From: Streptomyces antibioticus
GTDB lineage: Bacteria > Actinomycetota > Actinomycetes > Streptomycetales > Streptomycetaceae
Assembly (NCBI RefSeq): GCF_002019855.1
Contig: NZ_CM007717.1
Coordinates: forward strand, 1,093,572 to 1,157,571
Length of the DNA stretch: 64,000 nt
Direction: 5' to 3'
Below the pieces are notes generated by a model that was not told where the DNA came from, did not search any database, and saw nothing but the letters and a program-made list of their open reading frames with translations. Positions 1 through 8,925 of this stretch are shown piece by piece (the first letter of the stretch is position 1; every line of letters starts with the position of its first letter). Both the position numbers and the translations under genes were made by a program.

Positions 1-384
1 CAGGACCTTGGGCTCGCCGGGGGCAACGACGACGTTCTGGTCGGGGACTGTGCCCAGCAGCGGGCTGCCGGAGGCGGTCTCTTTGAGGCGTACGACGCCG
101 GAGGCGAGGTCAGAGAAGGCGAGTTTGCCGTCGGAGCCGATCTTGCCCTCGGCGAGCGTCTTGCCCGCGGAGTCGAGCAGCTGGAATGCGGCTCCGGGGG
201 CGGGCTGGCCTTCGGGGTCCGTCTTGACGATGCGTAGTCCGGCCTTGTCCGCCGGCGCCGGGTCGCCCTGGACCTTGGGGGCTTCGGCGGACGGGGAGGG
301 TGCTGCGGTGGCGGTGGTGGCCGGGCTGGCCAGGACTGTGGCGGTCAGGGCGAGCGCGGTGAACAGGAGGGGGCGGTGCTTCAT
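1..384 (-). CDS. Secreted Cna-B (SpaA-like) surface protein, N-terminal part
   Basis: The gene starts with ATG at 384 and runs off the left edge, so only 128 codons are seen. Residues 1-28 form a signal peptide (MKHRPLLF, then a hydrophobic stretch ending ATTATAAP). From about residue 48 comes a prealbumin-like Cna-B/SpaA fold (LRIVKTDPEGQPAPGAAFQL, later KLAFSDLASG and RLKETASGS). This is the same domain found in the complete adhesin immediately upstream at 463-2157, so the two are tandem paralogs. It is probably exported and cell-wall associated; any C-terminal sortase signal lies outside the window. The signal peptide and fold are seen; surface attachment is inferred. Confidence 0.8.
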   Translation of the reverse strand, partial: MKHRPLLFTALALTATVLASPATTATAAPSPSAEAPKVQGDPAPADKAGLRIVKTDPEGQPAPGAAFQLLDSAGKTLAEGKIGSDGKLAFSDLASGVVRLKETASGSPLLGTVPDQNVVVAPGEPKVL

Positions 385-462
385 CAGGGTGCTCCGGGCG
401 GGATCGTGCGGTGCGGGACGGTGTGGCGCGGGCTCCGAGGGCGGGCCCGGCAGCGCGAGGGG

Positions 463-2157
463 TCAGCTGGGGGCGTCGCCCGTACGGCGGCGGCGGTTGA
501 TCAGGTAGAGGCCGCCTCCTGCGGCGAGCAGGGCGGTGGCGCCGCCGGCCAGCCAGGTGGTGGCGTCGGCCCCGGTGTGGGCGAGGGATCCGGGCGGTGT
601 CGTCGGCGAGGTGGTGGCCGGGGGTGTCGCCGGCGGGGTGCTCGGGCTCGGCGGTGTGGTCTCGGTGGGCTTGTCGGCGAGGGTGACGGTGACGTCGGCG
701 CCGGGCCGGGCGGTGAACGCGACCGGTGTGGCATCGAGTTGGTAGCCGTCGGGCGCCTTGGTCTCGCCGGCCCAGTAGCGGGTGCCCGCCTTGAGCGTGA
801 CATCGAGGGGGACGGTCGCGGTGCCGTCGGTCCCGGTGGTGAGGCTGGTGATCACCTTGCCGGGGGTGTGCTTGCCGGTCTTGTCCGTCTCGTCGGCGCG
901 GATGGCGATGACGGCGCCCGACAGGGTCTTGCCGGTCTTCTTGTCGGTCTTCTTCACCGACAGGCGGGCCTTCTTGAACGGGTCGACGAGGTCGAGGGGG
1001 TTGGCCTGGGCGGTGCGTCCGGCGGTGATCGTGATGGTCTGCTCGGGGACCAGGTCGTGGACGGGGCTGCCGGAGGAGGTCTCGCGCAGCCGGTAGGTGC
1101 CGGCGGGGAGCTTGTCGAAGACGAGGCTGCCCTGTTCATCCGTCTTGCCTGCGGCGACCTGTTTGCCGTCGGAGTCCAGGAGCTGGAACGCGGCGCCGAC
1201 GAGGCGGGTGCCTTCGGGGTCCTTCTTGCGGATCGTCACGCCGCCGGTGGCCTCGCCGACGGTGATGGCGGCGAAGTCCTTGACGCTGGTGGTGCCCCCG
1301 GCAAGCAGCATCCGCTGGGCGACCGGGTTCTTGGGCGTAAGGACCTGCAGCCCGATGGCCGGCAGCCCCTCGGCCGTCGCGGTGACGCTGGCGGTCCCGG
1401 GCTTCTCGGCGGTGAACTCCCAGGAGCCCGTGCCGTTGTCGTTCGTGGTGACCTTGCCGGAGGCGGTGCCTGAGCCCGACTCGGCGAGCGTGACGGCCAC
1501 CTTGGGGACCGGCGTGCCGGCGGTGGTGGTGACCTTGACCGCGACGGTGACCTTCGTCCCGGCAGTGGTGGTCTTCACGGACGGCGTGATCTGGAGGGTG
1601 TAGGGGCCCGCGAGCTTCTTGGCCTCGGCGACGTAGCCCTGGGCGAGGGTGCGGGCGGTCGGGGAGACGACCGGATACGCCAGGCGCTGCTTTCCGCGGT
1701 CGCCGTCGAGGGCGTAGGTGCCGCCGGCCAGGTACTCGTACACCACGGCGTCGACCGCGGCGGCCTGGGCGTTGTCGCGGGTCTGCCCGTACTTGCCGAT
1801 CACGTAGGCCGCCTGTGCCAGGTTCTCCTTGGTGACGGCCTTCCCGGTCACTGAGGACGTCCAGGACGGGACCAGCTGCGGGTCGCCGTAGCCTCCGGCG
1901 TCGGCCGGGCCCTTGCGTTCGGGGTCGGCACAGTAGGTCTCGGTGTCGCTGTGGACGGCCGGGCCGGGCGGGCCGTAGGCGCCGATGTGGCTGGAGGCCG
2001 CGTGGCCTTCGGAGTCCGGGATGGTGTAGCCGGGGCCCAGGACCGCGGAGGCGTCCGGGGCGGCCATGGCCTGCGCGGGCAGCAGGGTGCCGGCGGCCAG
2101 GGCGGCGACGGCAACGGCAACGGCCAGGTGAGCGGGTCGGGTGAGGCGAAGGCTCAT
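463..2157 (-). CDS. Sortase-anchored thioester-like/Cna-B surface adhesin
   Basis: 564 aa, ATG start. A signal peptide (residues 1-32) is followed by a region resembling TQXA/thioester domains (ETYCADPE near residue 73; AVDAVVYEYL near 138), an Ig-like segment (about 185-275), and two Cna-B folds (about 305-390, opening VTIRKKDPEG, and 395-490). A Pro/Thr-rich stalk leads to LAHTG, a hydrophobic segment and the tail NRRRR. LAXTG is the motif used by class E sortases of Streptomyces. The protein is therefore predicted to be a wall-anchored adhesin; a thioester would allow covalent target binding, but I cannot confirm the Cys-Gln pair. Next to conjugation genes it may aid mating-pair contact (inference). 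Confidence 0.85.
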   Translation of the reverse strand: MSLRLTRPAHLAVAVAVAALAAGTLLPAQAMAAPDASAVLGPGYTIPDSEGHAASSHIGAYGPPGPAVHSDTETYCADPERKGPADAGGYGDPQLVPSWTSSVTGKAVTKENLAQAAYVIGKYGQTRDNAQAAAVDAVVYEYLAGGTYALDGDRGKQRLAYPVVSPTARTLAQGYVAEAKKLAGPYTLQITPSVKTTTAGTKVTVAVKVTTTAGTPVPKVAVTLAESGSGTASGKVTTNDNGTGSWEFTAEKPGTASVTATAEGLPAIGLQVLTPKNPVAQRMLLAGGTTSVKDFAAITVGEATGGVTIRKKDPEGTRLVGAAFQLLDSDGKQVAAGKTDEQGSLVFDKLPAGTYRLRETSSGSPVHDLVPEQTITITAGRTAQANPLDLVDPFKKARLSVKKTDKKTGKTLSGAVIAIRADETDKTGKHTPGKVITSLTTGTDGTATVPLDVTLKAGTRYWAGETKAPDGYQLDATPVAFTARPGADVTVTLADKPTETTPPSPSTPPATPPATTSPTTPPGSLAHTGADATTWLAGGATALLAAGGGLYLINRRRRTGDAPS

Positions 2158-2256
2158 ATGTGGGAAGAGGTCCTGTCGGTGAAGAAGGGAATGAGGGTGC
2201 GGACGCTGGTGCGCCGGCGAATGCCTGGGGGCCGGCGGCCGGGTCGGGGGATCCGC

Positions 2257-2733
2257 TTACCGTGCCCGGGCCGGGGAGGTCCGGGCCTGCGGCACCGGAG
2301 CCGTGAGGGGAGGCGGGCCGGTGCGTACCGGCGGGGCGCCGGGGATCCACAGGCGTACGTACTGGTCGATCGCGGCGCGCAGCCGGGTGACGTTGATACC
2401 GATCCAGGGCGCGTGCTCGCTGTGGTTCCAGTCGGTGACGGTGCCATACCCGTCCTGGCCGGGCTTCTTGCCACGGCGGCGGTCGCGGACCTCGAATTCG
2501 CCGTAGTCGGCGAAGCGCAGCACCGCGGTGTCGATCCGCCCCTGTTCCATGTGCACGACCTGCAGGCGCAGCCCGTCGTAGCGCCCGGCGGAGATCGTGG
2601 GAGCGAAGTCGATACGCAGGCGCAGTGGGAGGTCCGGTACGGGTGCGGCGTAGTAGGAATCGCCCACGACGGCTGCCTCCGCGTACGGCAGCGTGAGGTG
2701 GTCGGCGAACAACTGCTCGGTAAACAAGGCCAC
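2257..2733 (-). CDS. Hypothetical protein, 158 aa
   Basis: The start is taken as the GTG at 2733, with GAGGAAG about 5 nt upstream; a longer reading into the DUF317 gene would only be a shadow of it. The product is soluble, rich in hydrophobic beta-type segments (LRLRIDFAP, GLRLQVVHMEQG), with a conserved-looking HAPWIGINVTRLRAAIDQYVRLW segment near residues 110-133 and a Pro-rich tail. There is no signal peptide or membrane span. It lies 20 nt downstream of the DUF317 gene and is probably co-transcribed with it. I do not recognise the family. Confidence 0.65.
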   Translation of the reverse strand: MALFTEQLFADHLTLPYAEAAVVGDSYYAAPVPDLPLRLRIDFAPTISAGRYDGLRLQVVHMEQGRIDTAVLRFADYGEFEVRDRRRGKKPGQDGYGTVTDWNHSEHAPWIGINVTRLRAAIDQYVRLWIPGAPPVRTGPPPLTAPVPQARTSPARAR

Positions 2734-2753
2734 AGGGCTTCCTCGTTGGTCGG

Positions 2754-3599
2754 TCAGCGCCGTGCGGCGGGGCGCGCGGGCAGGGCGGCGGAGGGGGTGG
2801 TGGCGGTGCTCCAGCGCGGAATGCTGCCGACCGGGACGGGCGGGCGGACTCCAAGGCGGGGCCGGAGGTCGCGGGGAGTCGGTACCGGCGGGCGGGGCGG
2901 CACGACGGGCTTGAGCTGGGCGCGGGCGGCGAGCTCGGGGTGGAGGCTCTCGCGCCAGCGGGCTGCGGGAGTCGGATCGGTGAAGGCTGCCGCTGTGGCG
3001 GCGATGAGGTGGGAGGGCGTACGGCGACTGAAGGTGATCTCCGCGCGGGTGCCCCAGCCGGGAGGGCCGGCCCACAGCTGCGTCCCGTCCTCCAGGTCGC
3101 GGCGCGAGCGGTTGATGTAGACCCCCGCGTTGCGGTCCGGGGCAGCCAGCTCCACGGTGCCGACCTCGGCGCCCGTGCGCTCCCAGCCGGCCGCGACCAG
3201 CGGTGCCACGCTGTCGACCCAGTACGGCGACGGGGCCGCGAGGAAGCGGTCCTGGCCGTCGGCCCAGTCCTGGGCGAGCGTGGCGGTCAGGGCCGCGACG
3301 AGCTCGGGCGGGGTGTTCTGGTTGACGATTGTTGTCCACTGGGGTCCGGAGATGGCGTCCGGTGCGGCGCTTATGGTCCACAGGTCGTAGTCGTCTCCGG
3401 CCCAGCCGATCCGGATGCGGTGGTCCGGGCTGGTCACGACGAGCTGGTGCGGGCCTTCGTCGAGGTGGTGGTGGGGCCAGTGCGCGACAGGCGCGAAGCC
3501 GGCATCGCCGTAGCCGGGTGATCCGGCGAGGTATTGGGGCGTGACGTGAACATCCCCGTCCACGGGAGTATCGGTGGTTCGGGGGGCGGGTGCGGGCAA
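2754..3599 (-). CDS. DUF317-family protein
   Basis: 281 aa, TTG start with AGGAGA 5-6 nt upstream. The N-terminal half has the hallmark QYLAGSPGYGD...HLDEGPHQLVVTSPDHRIRIGW and the second half the matching VDSVAPLVAAGWERTGA block, i.e. the two-lobed DUF317 pattern of Streptomyces plasmids; the last 60 residues are Pro-rich and disordered. At least four other DUF317 copies lie at 42893, 44171, 46886 and in the C-terminus of the 57829 gene. The family's molecular function is unknown. It sits inside the leftward operon between two hypothetical genes. Confidence 0.8.
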   Translation of the reverse strand: MPAPAPRTTDTPVDGDVHVTPQYLAGSPGYGDAGFAPVAHWPHHHLDEGPHQLVVTSPDHRIRIGWAGDDYDLWTISAAPDAISGPQWTTIVNQNTPPELVAALTATLAQDWADGQDRFLAAPSPYWVDSVAPLVAAGWERTGAEVGTVELAAPDRNAGVYINRSRRDLEDGTQLWAGPPGWGTRAEITFSRRTPSHLIAATAAAFTDPTPAARWRESLHPELAARAQLKPVVPPRPPVPTPRDLRPRLGVRPPVPVGSIPRWSTATTPSAALPARPAARR

Positions 3600-3627
3600 G
3601 GGCGTCTCCTGGCTGAAGGGGTGGCGG

Positions 3628-4824
3628 TCAGCGGTCAGCGGTGGCGGCGAGGACCGGGCGAGAAGCGATCGCGGAGGGCAAGACGACGTCCGGCCTGCGG
3701 TTCGCGGCCAGGTCGGCGAGGATCTCGCGCTTGGCCTGGGCGCGCAGGGCCGTGGTGAAGACGTCCTCCTCGAGCCTGCCGTCCGCGGTGGCGTACCGGC
3801 GGAGCCGGGCCAGGATGCGGGCGGCGTCGGCCGGGTGCTCGGCGACGAGGCGGTCGAGGGCCGTGTCCAGGGCCTGGGATCGCAGGTCGTGGTCGGGATC
3901 GGCGCGGCGCCGGTCGGTGACTGTCCCCGCGTACTGGCGGATCAGGCGGGTGTGTTCGGCCCGGCGCTGCCAGATGGCGACCAAGAACCTGCGCGCGTTG
4001 AGCATCTTGAAGGCGTCCAGTTCGGGCAGGCGGGAGAAGTCGCTGGGCAGGGCACCCAGGGCGGAGGCGCTGGAGGCGCGGGCCACCGGCACGGTCAGGG
4101 TGGCGAGTTCGTCCAGTGCCGTGTTCCAGCGCCGCTGCAGCAGCGGGTGGCGCAGCGCGGGGTCGCGGTCGTTCTGGTCGCGGGCGTCGTCGGCGATGGC
4201 GCTGCGGAAGGCCACAGCTCCCCTGACCAGGAGCTGCTCGACGCCCGGCGTGCCGGGGGTGGTGAGGTGGCCGTCGGCCCAGCCCTCCTCGATCGTGTCG
4301 AAGATGTCCTTGGCGAGCGGGCGTGCCGGCAGGCCCGCAGCGGCCTGGGCCCGGGCGAGGAGCTGGGTGAAGCGGGCGGGGTAGGCGTGGGCGAGCCAGC
4401 CGCGGGCGGTGGTGGCGGTATCGGTGGCCCCCGTGCCCGTGGCAGCGTCGCGCGTACGGTTCTCGGCTCGGCGCAGCGCGGCGGTTTCCCGGTGGACCTG
4501 GTGGAGGGCCGTGCGTACCTGCCGCAGCTGGCGGGAGGTACGGGGGACGCGCGGGTCTCGGCGGTAGGTCATCCGCTCGAGGGCGACCTGCAGGTCGCCC
4601 TCGGCGAAGGTGAGCGCATCACGCAGGTCGTGGAGGCGGCCGGGGGCGTGGAGGAGGTCGTGCTGGGCGGGGCGCAGGTAGCCGGCGGCGTCGGATATCG
4701 CGGCAGTAACCAGGTGATCGAAGCGGTGCAGGTAGTCGGAGAAGGCCGTGTCGTTGAGGTCGGCGACTTCGCGCAGGCGGAGGCGTCGGTGCTGCGGCTG
4801 CGTGGCGTCGGAGGTCGCGGGCAT
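3628..4824 (-). CDS. Hypothetical helical protein, 398 aa
   Basis: ATG at 4824 with AAAAGGA 6 nt upstream fixes the start; a much longer open frame upstream is antisense noise over the transporter gene. The product is almost entirely alpha-helical and Arg/Ala-rich, with a charged probable coiled coil at about residues 80-130 (RTSRQLRQVRTALHQVHRE) and no export or membrane signal. The middle segment (WADGHLTTPGTPGVEQLLVRGAVAF) looks like a compact domain. It is 35 nt downstream of the MFS gene and 28 nt upstream of the DUF317 gene, so it is part of the same transcription unit. Family not recognised. Confidence 0.7.
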   Translation of the reverse strand: MPATSDATQPQHRRLRLREVADLNDTAFSDYLHRFDHLVTAAISDAAGYLRPAQHDLLHAPGRLHDLRDALTFAEGDLQVALERMTYRRDPRVPRTSRQLRQVRTALHQVHRETAALRRAENRTRDAATGTGATDTATTARGWLAHAYPARFTQLLARAQAAAGLPARPLAKDIFDTIEEGWADGHLTTPGTPGVEQLLVRGAVAFRSAIADDARDQNDRDPALRHPLLQRRWNTALDELATLTVPVARASSASALGALPSDFSRLPELDAFKMLNARRFLVAIWQRRAEHTRLIRQYAGTVTDRRRADPDHDLRSQALDTALDRLVAEHPADAARILARLRRYATADGRLEEDVFTTALRAQAKREILADLAANRRPDVVLPSAIASRPVLAATADR

Positions 4825-4859
4825 GCTGGTCCTTTTCGAGGGGTTGGTGGCTGGGGCGG

Positions 4860-6119
4860 TCAGGCAGGGAGCGGGCGGCGGGTGGCCGGATGGGTGCGGA
4901 GTTTCGCGAAGGCCACGGCGAGTCCTGCGGCCTGCAGGAAGGCGCAGGCGGTGATGGCGTGGCCGAGGAGGTCGGGCGGGGTGAGCGCGACCAAGGCTCC
5001 GGCGAGGGGGAACGGCGCGAGCAGCAGCAGGATGATCAAGCTGAGGGTGCTGCCGAACACTTCGGCGGGGACGAGGTGGGCGCGCAGGGTGCGCAGCACC
5101 ACGGTCATGCCCGCCTCGCCTGCCATGAGCAGCGCCACCAGGACCAGGAAGGTGGTGTAGGTGTCGGCGGCTGCCAGTGCCAGGCAGGCCAGGGAGGCGA
5201 GGGCTGCTGCGGTGGCGCCGACCGGCCACAGACCGGCCCGGTCGATCGCGAACCGGGCGAGGGCGACCATGGCCAGGGAGGCGACGGCGGCGGCCGACCA
5301 GACGAGGCCGACCTGGCTGCTGGTGCCGCCGAGCTGCTGGATGACCAGCACGGGACCGGCGGCCTGCACGAGGCCGATCGCGGTGTTGGACAGCACCAGT
5401 CCGACGCACAGCCAGCCCAGCGCGGGCAGCGAGCGCAGGGTCCGCCAGCCGATCTGGAGTCCGTGGGCGACGGGGACCGGGGCGTCCTGGGGCCAGGCGG
5501 GGCGCTGGCGGGGGGCGAGGGCCGCGCCGAGCAGGGAGCAGGCGGCGATGGTCAGGAGCATGCCGGTGGCACCGGTGTACTGCAGCAGGACTCCGGCCAG
5601 CGCAGGGCCGGCCAGCGTGGCGCCCTGGTCGATGCCCAGCAGGACGGCCTGAACGCGGTGGGCGTGGCCTCCGGCGTCCCGGCTGGCGGCGCCGCCGGCG
5701 GTCTCGGCCGCGATGTAGGAGAACTCCGTGAGCACGCCGGTCAGCGCGGCGAGCAGCATGACCGTGGCGATGGCGGCGGTGCCGCCGACGGTGGGGAGCA
5801 CGAGGGCGGCGGCCAGAACGACGAGCGCGCGCAAGACCGAGGCGATGCGCAGGACCCGGGTGCTGCCCAAGCGGTCCACAGCGGCGCCGGCGAGGGCGAA
5901 CGCGCCGAGGCGGGGCACCCATTCGAGCATGAAGGCGATGCCGGTCAGGGTGGCCGAGTCGGTGACGGCCAGGACCAGCAGCGGGATGCCGTACGTGCTC
6001 ATGGCGAAGGCACCGGCATCGGCGGTGCGCGGGACGTAGACACCGCGGACGGGCCCGAATGCGGGGACGCGGACGTGTCGGCCGGTGGGTGGCCGCAAGG
6101 CGGCGTGCTTGGGAGGCAT
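4860..6119 (-). CDS. MFS transporter
   Basis: 419 aa, ATG start. About twelve hydrophobic segments, starting near residue 40, with typical MFS loop charges such as DRLGSTRVLRIAS after the second span and a longer central loop around residues 200-215 (RQRPAWPQDAPVP). The overall pattern resembles drug-efflux MFS proteins, but no substrate motif is diagnostic. It lies 82 nt from a second, only distantly similar MFS gene (6202-7497) and upstream of a helical hypothetical protein. Its presence in a plasmid operon with an HxlR-type regulator suggests inducible export of a small molecule, which is inference. Confidence 0.85.
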   Translation of the reverse strand: MPPKHAALRPPTGRHVRVPAFGPVRGVYVPRTADAGAFAMSTYGIPLLVLAVTDSATLTGIAFMLEWVPRLGAFALAGAAVDRLGSTRVLRIASVLRALVVLAAALVLPTVGGTAAIATVMLLAALTGVLTEFSYIAAETAGGAASRDAGGHAHRVQAVLLGIDQGATLAGPALAGVLLQYTGATGMLLTIAACSLLGAALAPRQRPAWPQDAPVPVAHGLQIGWRTLRSLPALGWLCVGLVLSNTAIGLVQAAGPVLVIQQLGGTSSQVGLVWSAAAVASLAMVALARFAIDRAGLWPVGATAAALASLACLALAAADTYTTFLVLVALLMAGEAGMTVVLRTLRAHLVPAEVFGSTLSLIILLLLAPFPLAGALVALTPPDLLGHAITACAFLQAAGLAVAFAKLRTHPATRRPLPA

Positions 6120-6201
6120 CGTGTTTCCGGGGAGGGTGGGACGGATACGTTCGGGGGCGGATCGTCGGGGTGGTGTCCGTCGTTCCGGGCGGCAACGGCC
6201 G

Positions 6202-7497
6202 TTAGTGGCCGGGTCCGTGAGCAGGCGCCGGGTATGGGTCGTGCGGGAGTGGGGTGTGCTGCCGGGAGCGGCGCGGGCGCCGGTGGCGGCCCAGGCGGCG
6301 GCCGCGGCCGAGCTTGGGCCGGGCGACGATCAGCACGGTCAGCGCGGTGGCGGCGCCCGCCGCGGGAAGGGCGGCGAGGATCTGCGGGCTGTGCGAGAGG
6401 GCTCCGGCGAGCGCGGTGCCGGCGGCCTGTCCCGTACCAACGGAGAGGATCAGCCAGGCATACGCCTCGGTGGTACGGGAGGCGGGAGCCAGGGCGTCCA
6501 CCACGTGGAATCCATTGGTGATGATCAAGGTGAGGAACAGGCCCGGTATCCCGGCGAGGGCAACGGCCGCTCGGGGGTCGGGGTCGGCCAGCAGGGGCAG
6601 CCAGCCGAGAAGGAACAGGGTGCTGGTGGTGATCAGTTGGGTGGTCGTGGTGCCGGGCCACGTCCTGCGGGCATAGACGAGACCGCCCAGGAAGCTGCCG
6701 GTGGAAAACGCGGCCGGCAGCACCCCGGAGAGCGTGGCCATCTGGTGCGTGGCGGCCATGTCCGCAGCCCAGACGTTCATCGCGCCGAGCGCGAAGCCGG
6801 TCCCCGCCAGTGCGGTGAACAGCAGGACCAGGCCCGCACTCATCAGCCGTCCGGTGCCCGAAGGCCCGTCTGCGGCCGGGCGCCAATATCGAGAGGGGCC
6901 CGCGCTCAGGACGATGGCCGACCCGGCGAGCCCCAGGGCCGCGGTGGCCCACAAGGCAATGTCGGGGTTGTGCGCGGTCGCCAGCCACGAGGCGAGCAAG
7001 GGACCCACGATGTAGAGGAGCCCTTGGGAGCCGGTATCCAGGGCCTGCACGACGCGGCGGCGCCCGGCATCGGGCAGGACCGCCGGCCACAACGCACGGA
7101 GGCCGGCCTCCAGCGGTGGGGTGATCAGCCCCGCGAACCCCACGACCGCGGTCACGGCCGCCGGCTGTCCGGCCGCCCCGATCCACGGGAGCGCCACCAG
7201 GCAGGAGGAGTTGAGCAGGACGGCCGGAACGGAGACACGGGTCTGCCCGTACTTGTCCATCAGGCGGCCCTTGACCGGCTGCGAGAGCCCCGAGGCCAGC
7301 CCGTAGATCGCGGCGAGGAGCCCGGCGAAGGCCAGCGACCCACCGCCCGCACTGATCCAGAAGACCAACGAGACGGGGACCATGCCGTTGGGTAGGCGCC
7401 CGATCAGGGTGCCGCCCAGCAGGCGGGCCACGTACCGGCTGCCCAGTACGGCCCCGTACGTGGCCGATGGAGCGGTTGCGGTCGAGCGAGCGGTCAA
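6202..7497 (-). CDS. MFS transporter
   Basis: 431 aa, TTG start (7497) with GGAAAG about 9 nt upstream; an ATG in another frame gives only a 6-codon ORF. Eleven or twelve hydrophobic segments with the MFS loop 2-3 signature-like GRLMDKYGQTRVSV (about residues 77-90). The C-terminus is a very basic tail (GRGRRLGRHRRPRRSRQ), unusual for MFS and probably cytoplasmic. It lies directly downstream of the HxlR-type regulator gene (97-nt gap), so that regulator may control it. Substrate unknown. Confidence 0.83.
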   Translation of the reverse strand: MTARSTATAPSATYGAVLGSRYVARLLGGTLIGRLPNGMVPVSLVFWISAGGGSLAFAGLLAAIYGLASGLSQPVKGRLMDKYGQTRVSVPAVLLNSSCLVALPWIGAAGQPAAVTAVVGFAGLITPPLEAGLRALWPAVLPDAGRRRVVQALDTGSQGLLYIVGPLLASWLATAHNPDIALWATAALGLAGSAIVLSAGPSRYWRPAADGPSGTGRLMSAGLVLLFTALAGTGFALGAMNVWAADMAATHQMATLSGVLPAAFSTGSFLGGLVYARRTWPGTTTTQLITTSTLFLLGWLPLLADPDPRAAVALAGIPGLFLTLIITNGFHVVDALAPASRTTEAYAWLILSVGTGQAAGTALAGALSHSPQILAALPAAGAATALTVLIVARPKLGRGRRLGRHRRPRRSRQHTPLPHDPYPAPAHGPGH

Positions 7498-7594
7498 CGG
7501 GCGGGGCTTTCCATCAGGGCTCAGCGCCAGGGCGCCGGGAGCGAAGGGGATACCGGCGGCGGGCGGCCGGAAGGTGGCAGAGAGCGGCGGGGGT

Positions 7595-8452
7595 TCATCG
7601 GCTCGGGCCGGTGGTGGCTGCGGAGAACAGCTCGCCGGGCCGCCAGGCGGTGACCGGGGCGGGGGCCGGAGGCTGGCTCATGGCAACGGCCTGGCTGGCC
7701 TTTCGGGCCTGGTGGGCTGCCCATTGCCCGGAGCGGGCGGCGGCCGGGATGCGAGGCGTGCCCCACACGAGGTGGCTCTCGGCGTCCGGCAGCGGGCGGG
7801 CGGTGGCCCACGCAGACAGGGCCCGGTAGATCGGGGCGAGGGCCTGGCCCGGGGCGGTCAGCTGCAGGGAGGCGACGTCATCACGGGAGACGGAGACGAT
7901 GCCGTCGTCGATGAGCCGGCGGATCGGCGAGTAGATCGCGCTGGGGCTGTGGTCGGCCATCGCCTCGGCGGAGAGCGCGGCCATGGTCGTGGTCCCGCGG
8001 GCCTTGAGGGTCCACAGCAGCACGGTGGCGTGCCGGTGGCCGATCACGGCGAGGGTGTCCTCGGCGTTCTGTGCGGCCGGGATCCGCTCCGGTTCGCTCT
8101 TCCCGGTCACGCGGTTGAGGACGAGGTTCTTCTCCAGGTGCGCGTCGCCCCAGCCGGCCAGGGCGGTCAGGGACGGCATCAGGTCCCGGCCGCGGGCGGT
8201 CAGGCCGTAGGTGACGTGCAGGCGGGTCTGGGCGGTGCGTTCGACGAGTCCGGCCTCGGACAGCGCCCGCAGACGGGGGTGGAGCTGGCCGTCACCGAGC
8301 CACGGCAGGTGCTCCTTGAGCTTGGTGTAGCGCAGCGGGCCGGGCTGGGAGGCCAGTGTCATCAGCACCCACACGCTCCAGCGCGGCGCGATCATCTCCA
8401 GCGCCTCGGCAACGCGGGGCAGGTCGGTCGAAGGCAGGCGGGCAGCAGCCAA
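7595..8452 (-). CDS. HxlR-type winged-helix regulator, duplicated domain
   Basis: 285 aa from a TTG at 8452 (GGAG 9 nt upstream). Residues 10-95 match HxlR winged helices (ALEMIAPRWSVWVLMTL, then LRYTKLKEHLPWLGDGQLHPRLRALSEAGLVERT), and residues 120-205 repeat the plan in diverged form (HATVLLWTLKARGTTTMAALS, PIRRLIDDGIVSV). HxlR proteins usually have one such domain of about 110 aa, so this is a two-domain version with a disordered 70-residue tail. It precedes two MFS genes and follows three small helical proteins. DNA binding is expected from the family; its target is unknown. Confidence 0.78.
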   Translation of the reverse strand: MAAARLPSTDLPRVAEALEMIAPRWSVWVLMTLASQPGPLRYTKLKEHLPWLGDGQLHPRLRALSEAGLVERTAQTRLHVTYGLTARGRDLMPSLTALAGWGDAHLEKNLVLNRVTGKSEPERIPAAQNAEDTLAVIGHRHATVLLWTLKARGTTTMAALSAEAMADHSPSAIYSPIRRLIDDGIVSVSRDDVASLQLTAPGQALAPIYRALSAWATARPLPDAESHLVWGTPRIPAAARSGQWAAHQARKASQAVAMSQPPAPAPVTAWRPGELFSAATTGPSR

Positions 8453-8499
8453 GGCGGGAACTCCAGACGGGCGGGATGGTGGAGAAGAAGGAAGGGGGG

Positions 8500-8925
8500 T
8501 CAGCGCGAGCGGGCGGGCTCGGTGGTCGCGGCGCGAGGCAGGGCCGGGGAGACGGCCAGGGCCTGGGGCGCAGCGGATGCCGCGGGTGCGATGTCGGGGA
8601 CGCGGGCCAGGCTGTTCAGCACGTCGCCGAGGACCTGGGCGTGGGAGTCGCGGACGGTGACGGCGTGGGCCAGGCGGCGGGTGGCGTCGGCGATGTGGCC
8701 GACGTCCACGGATTCGATCGCGCGGTCGGGGTGAGTCAGCCGGTGGAGCTGCTCGGCGTGGAAGGTGACGGCGCGGTCGGCGTACTGCAGGGCGTCGAAG
8801 CTGTTGAGCAGGGCGTACCGCATGCTGCCCGGCACGGGGTCCGCGGCGAGTTCGGCAACCGGGCGGCCGTAGAGGGCTTCGATCCGCTCGCCCGCAGCCT
8901 GGGAGGCAGCGTACGGACCGGGCAC
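8500..8925 (-). CDS. Small helical protein, third of a tandem triplet
   Basis: 141 aa, GTG start abutting the TGA of the upstream gene with no gap (TGA-GTG), so translation is probably coupled. The core (GERIEALYGRPVAELA ... RRLAHAVTVRDSHAQVLGDVLNSLARV) has the same helical plan as the two genes before it (8926 and 9366), with a shared opening of the type IE..YG.P(V/L)..L. No known domain, signal or membrane segment. The tail is Ala/Pro-rich. Function unknown. Confidence 0.7.
   Translation of the reverse strand: MPGPYAASQAAGERIEALYGRPVAELAADPVPGSMRYALLNSFDALQYADRAVTFHAEQLHRLTHPDRAIESVDVGHIADATRRLAHAVTVRDSHAQVLGDVLNSLARVPDIAPAASAAPQALAVSPALPRAATTEPARSR

Noticed and set aside
376..1473. Long plus-strand open frame opposite the adhesin gene
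   Set aside because: Gly/Arg/Val-rich translation without SD or domain; it is the antisense shadow of 463-2157, as expected at this GC content.
3628..6195. 855-codon reading of the frame at 3628
   Set aside because: Only the part from ATG 4824 is protein-like and has an SD; the upstream part is antisense or out-of-frame to the MFS gene.
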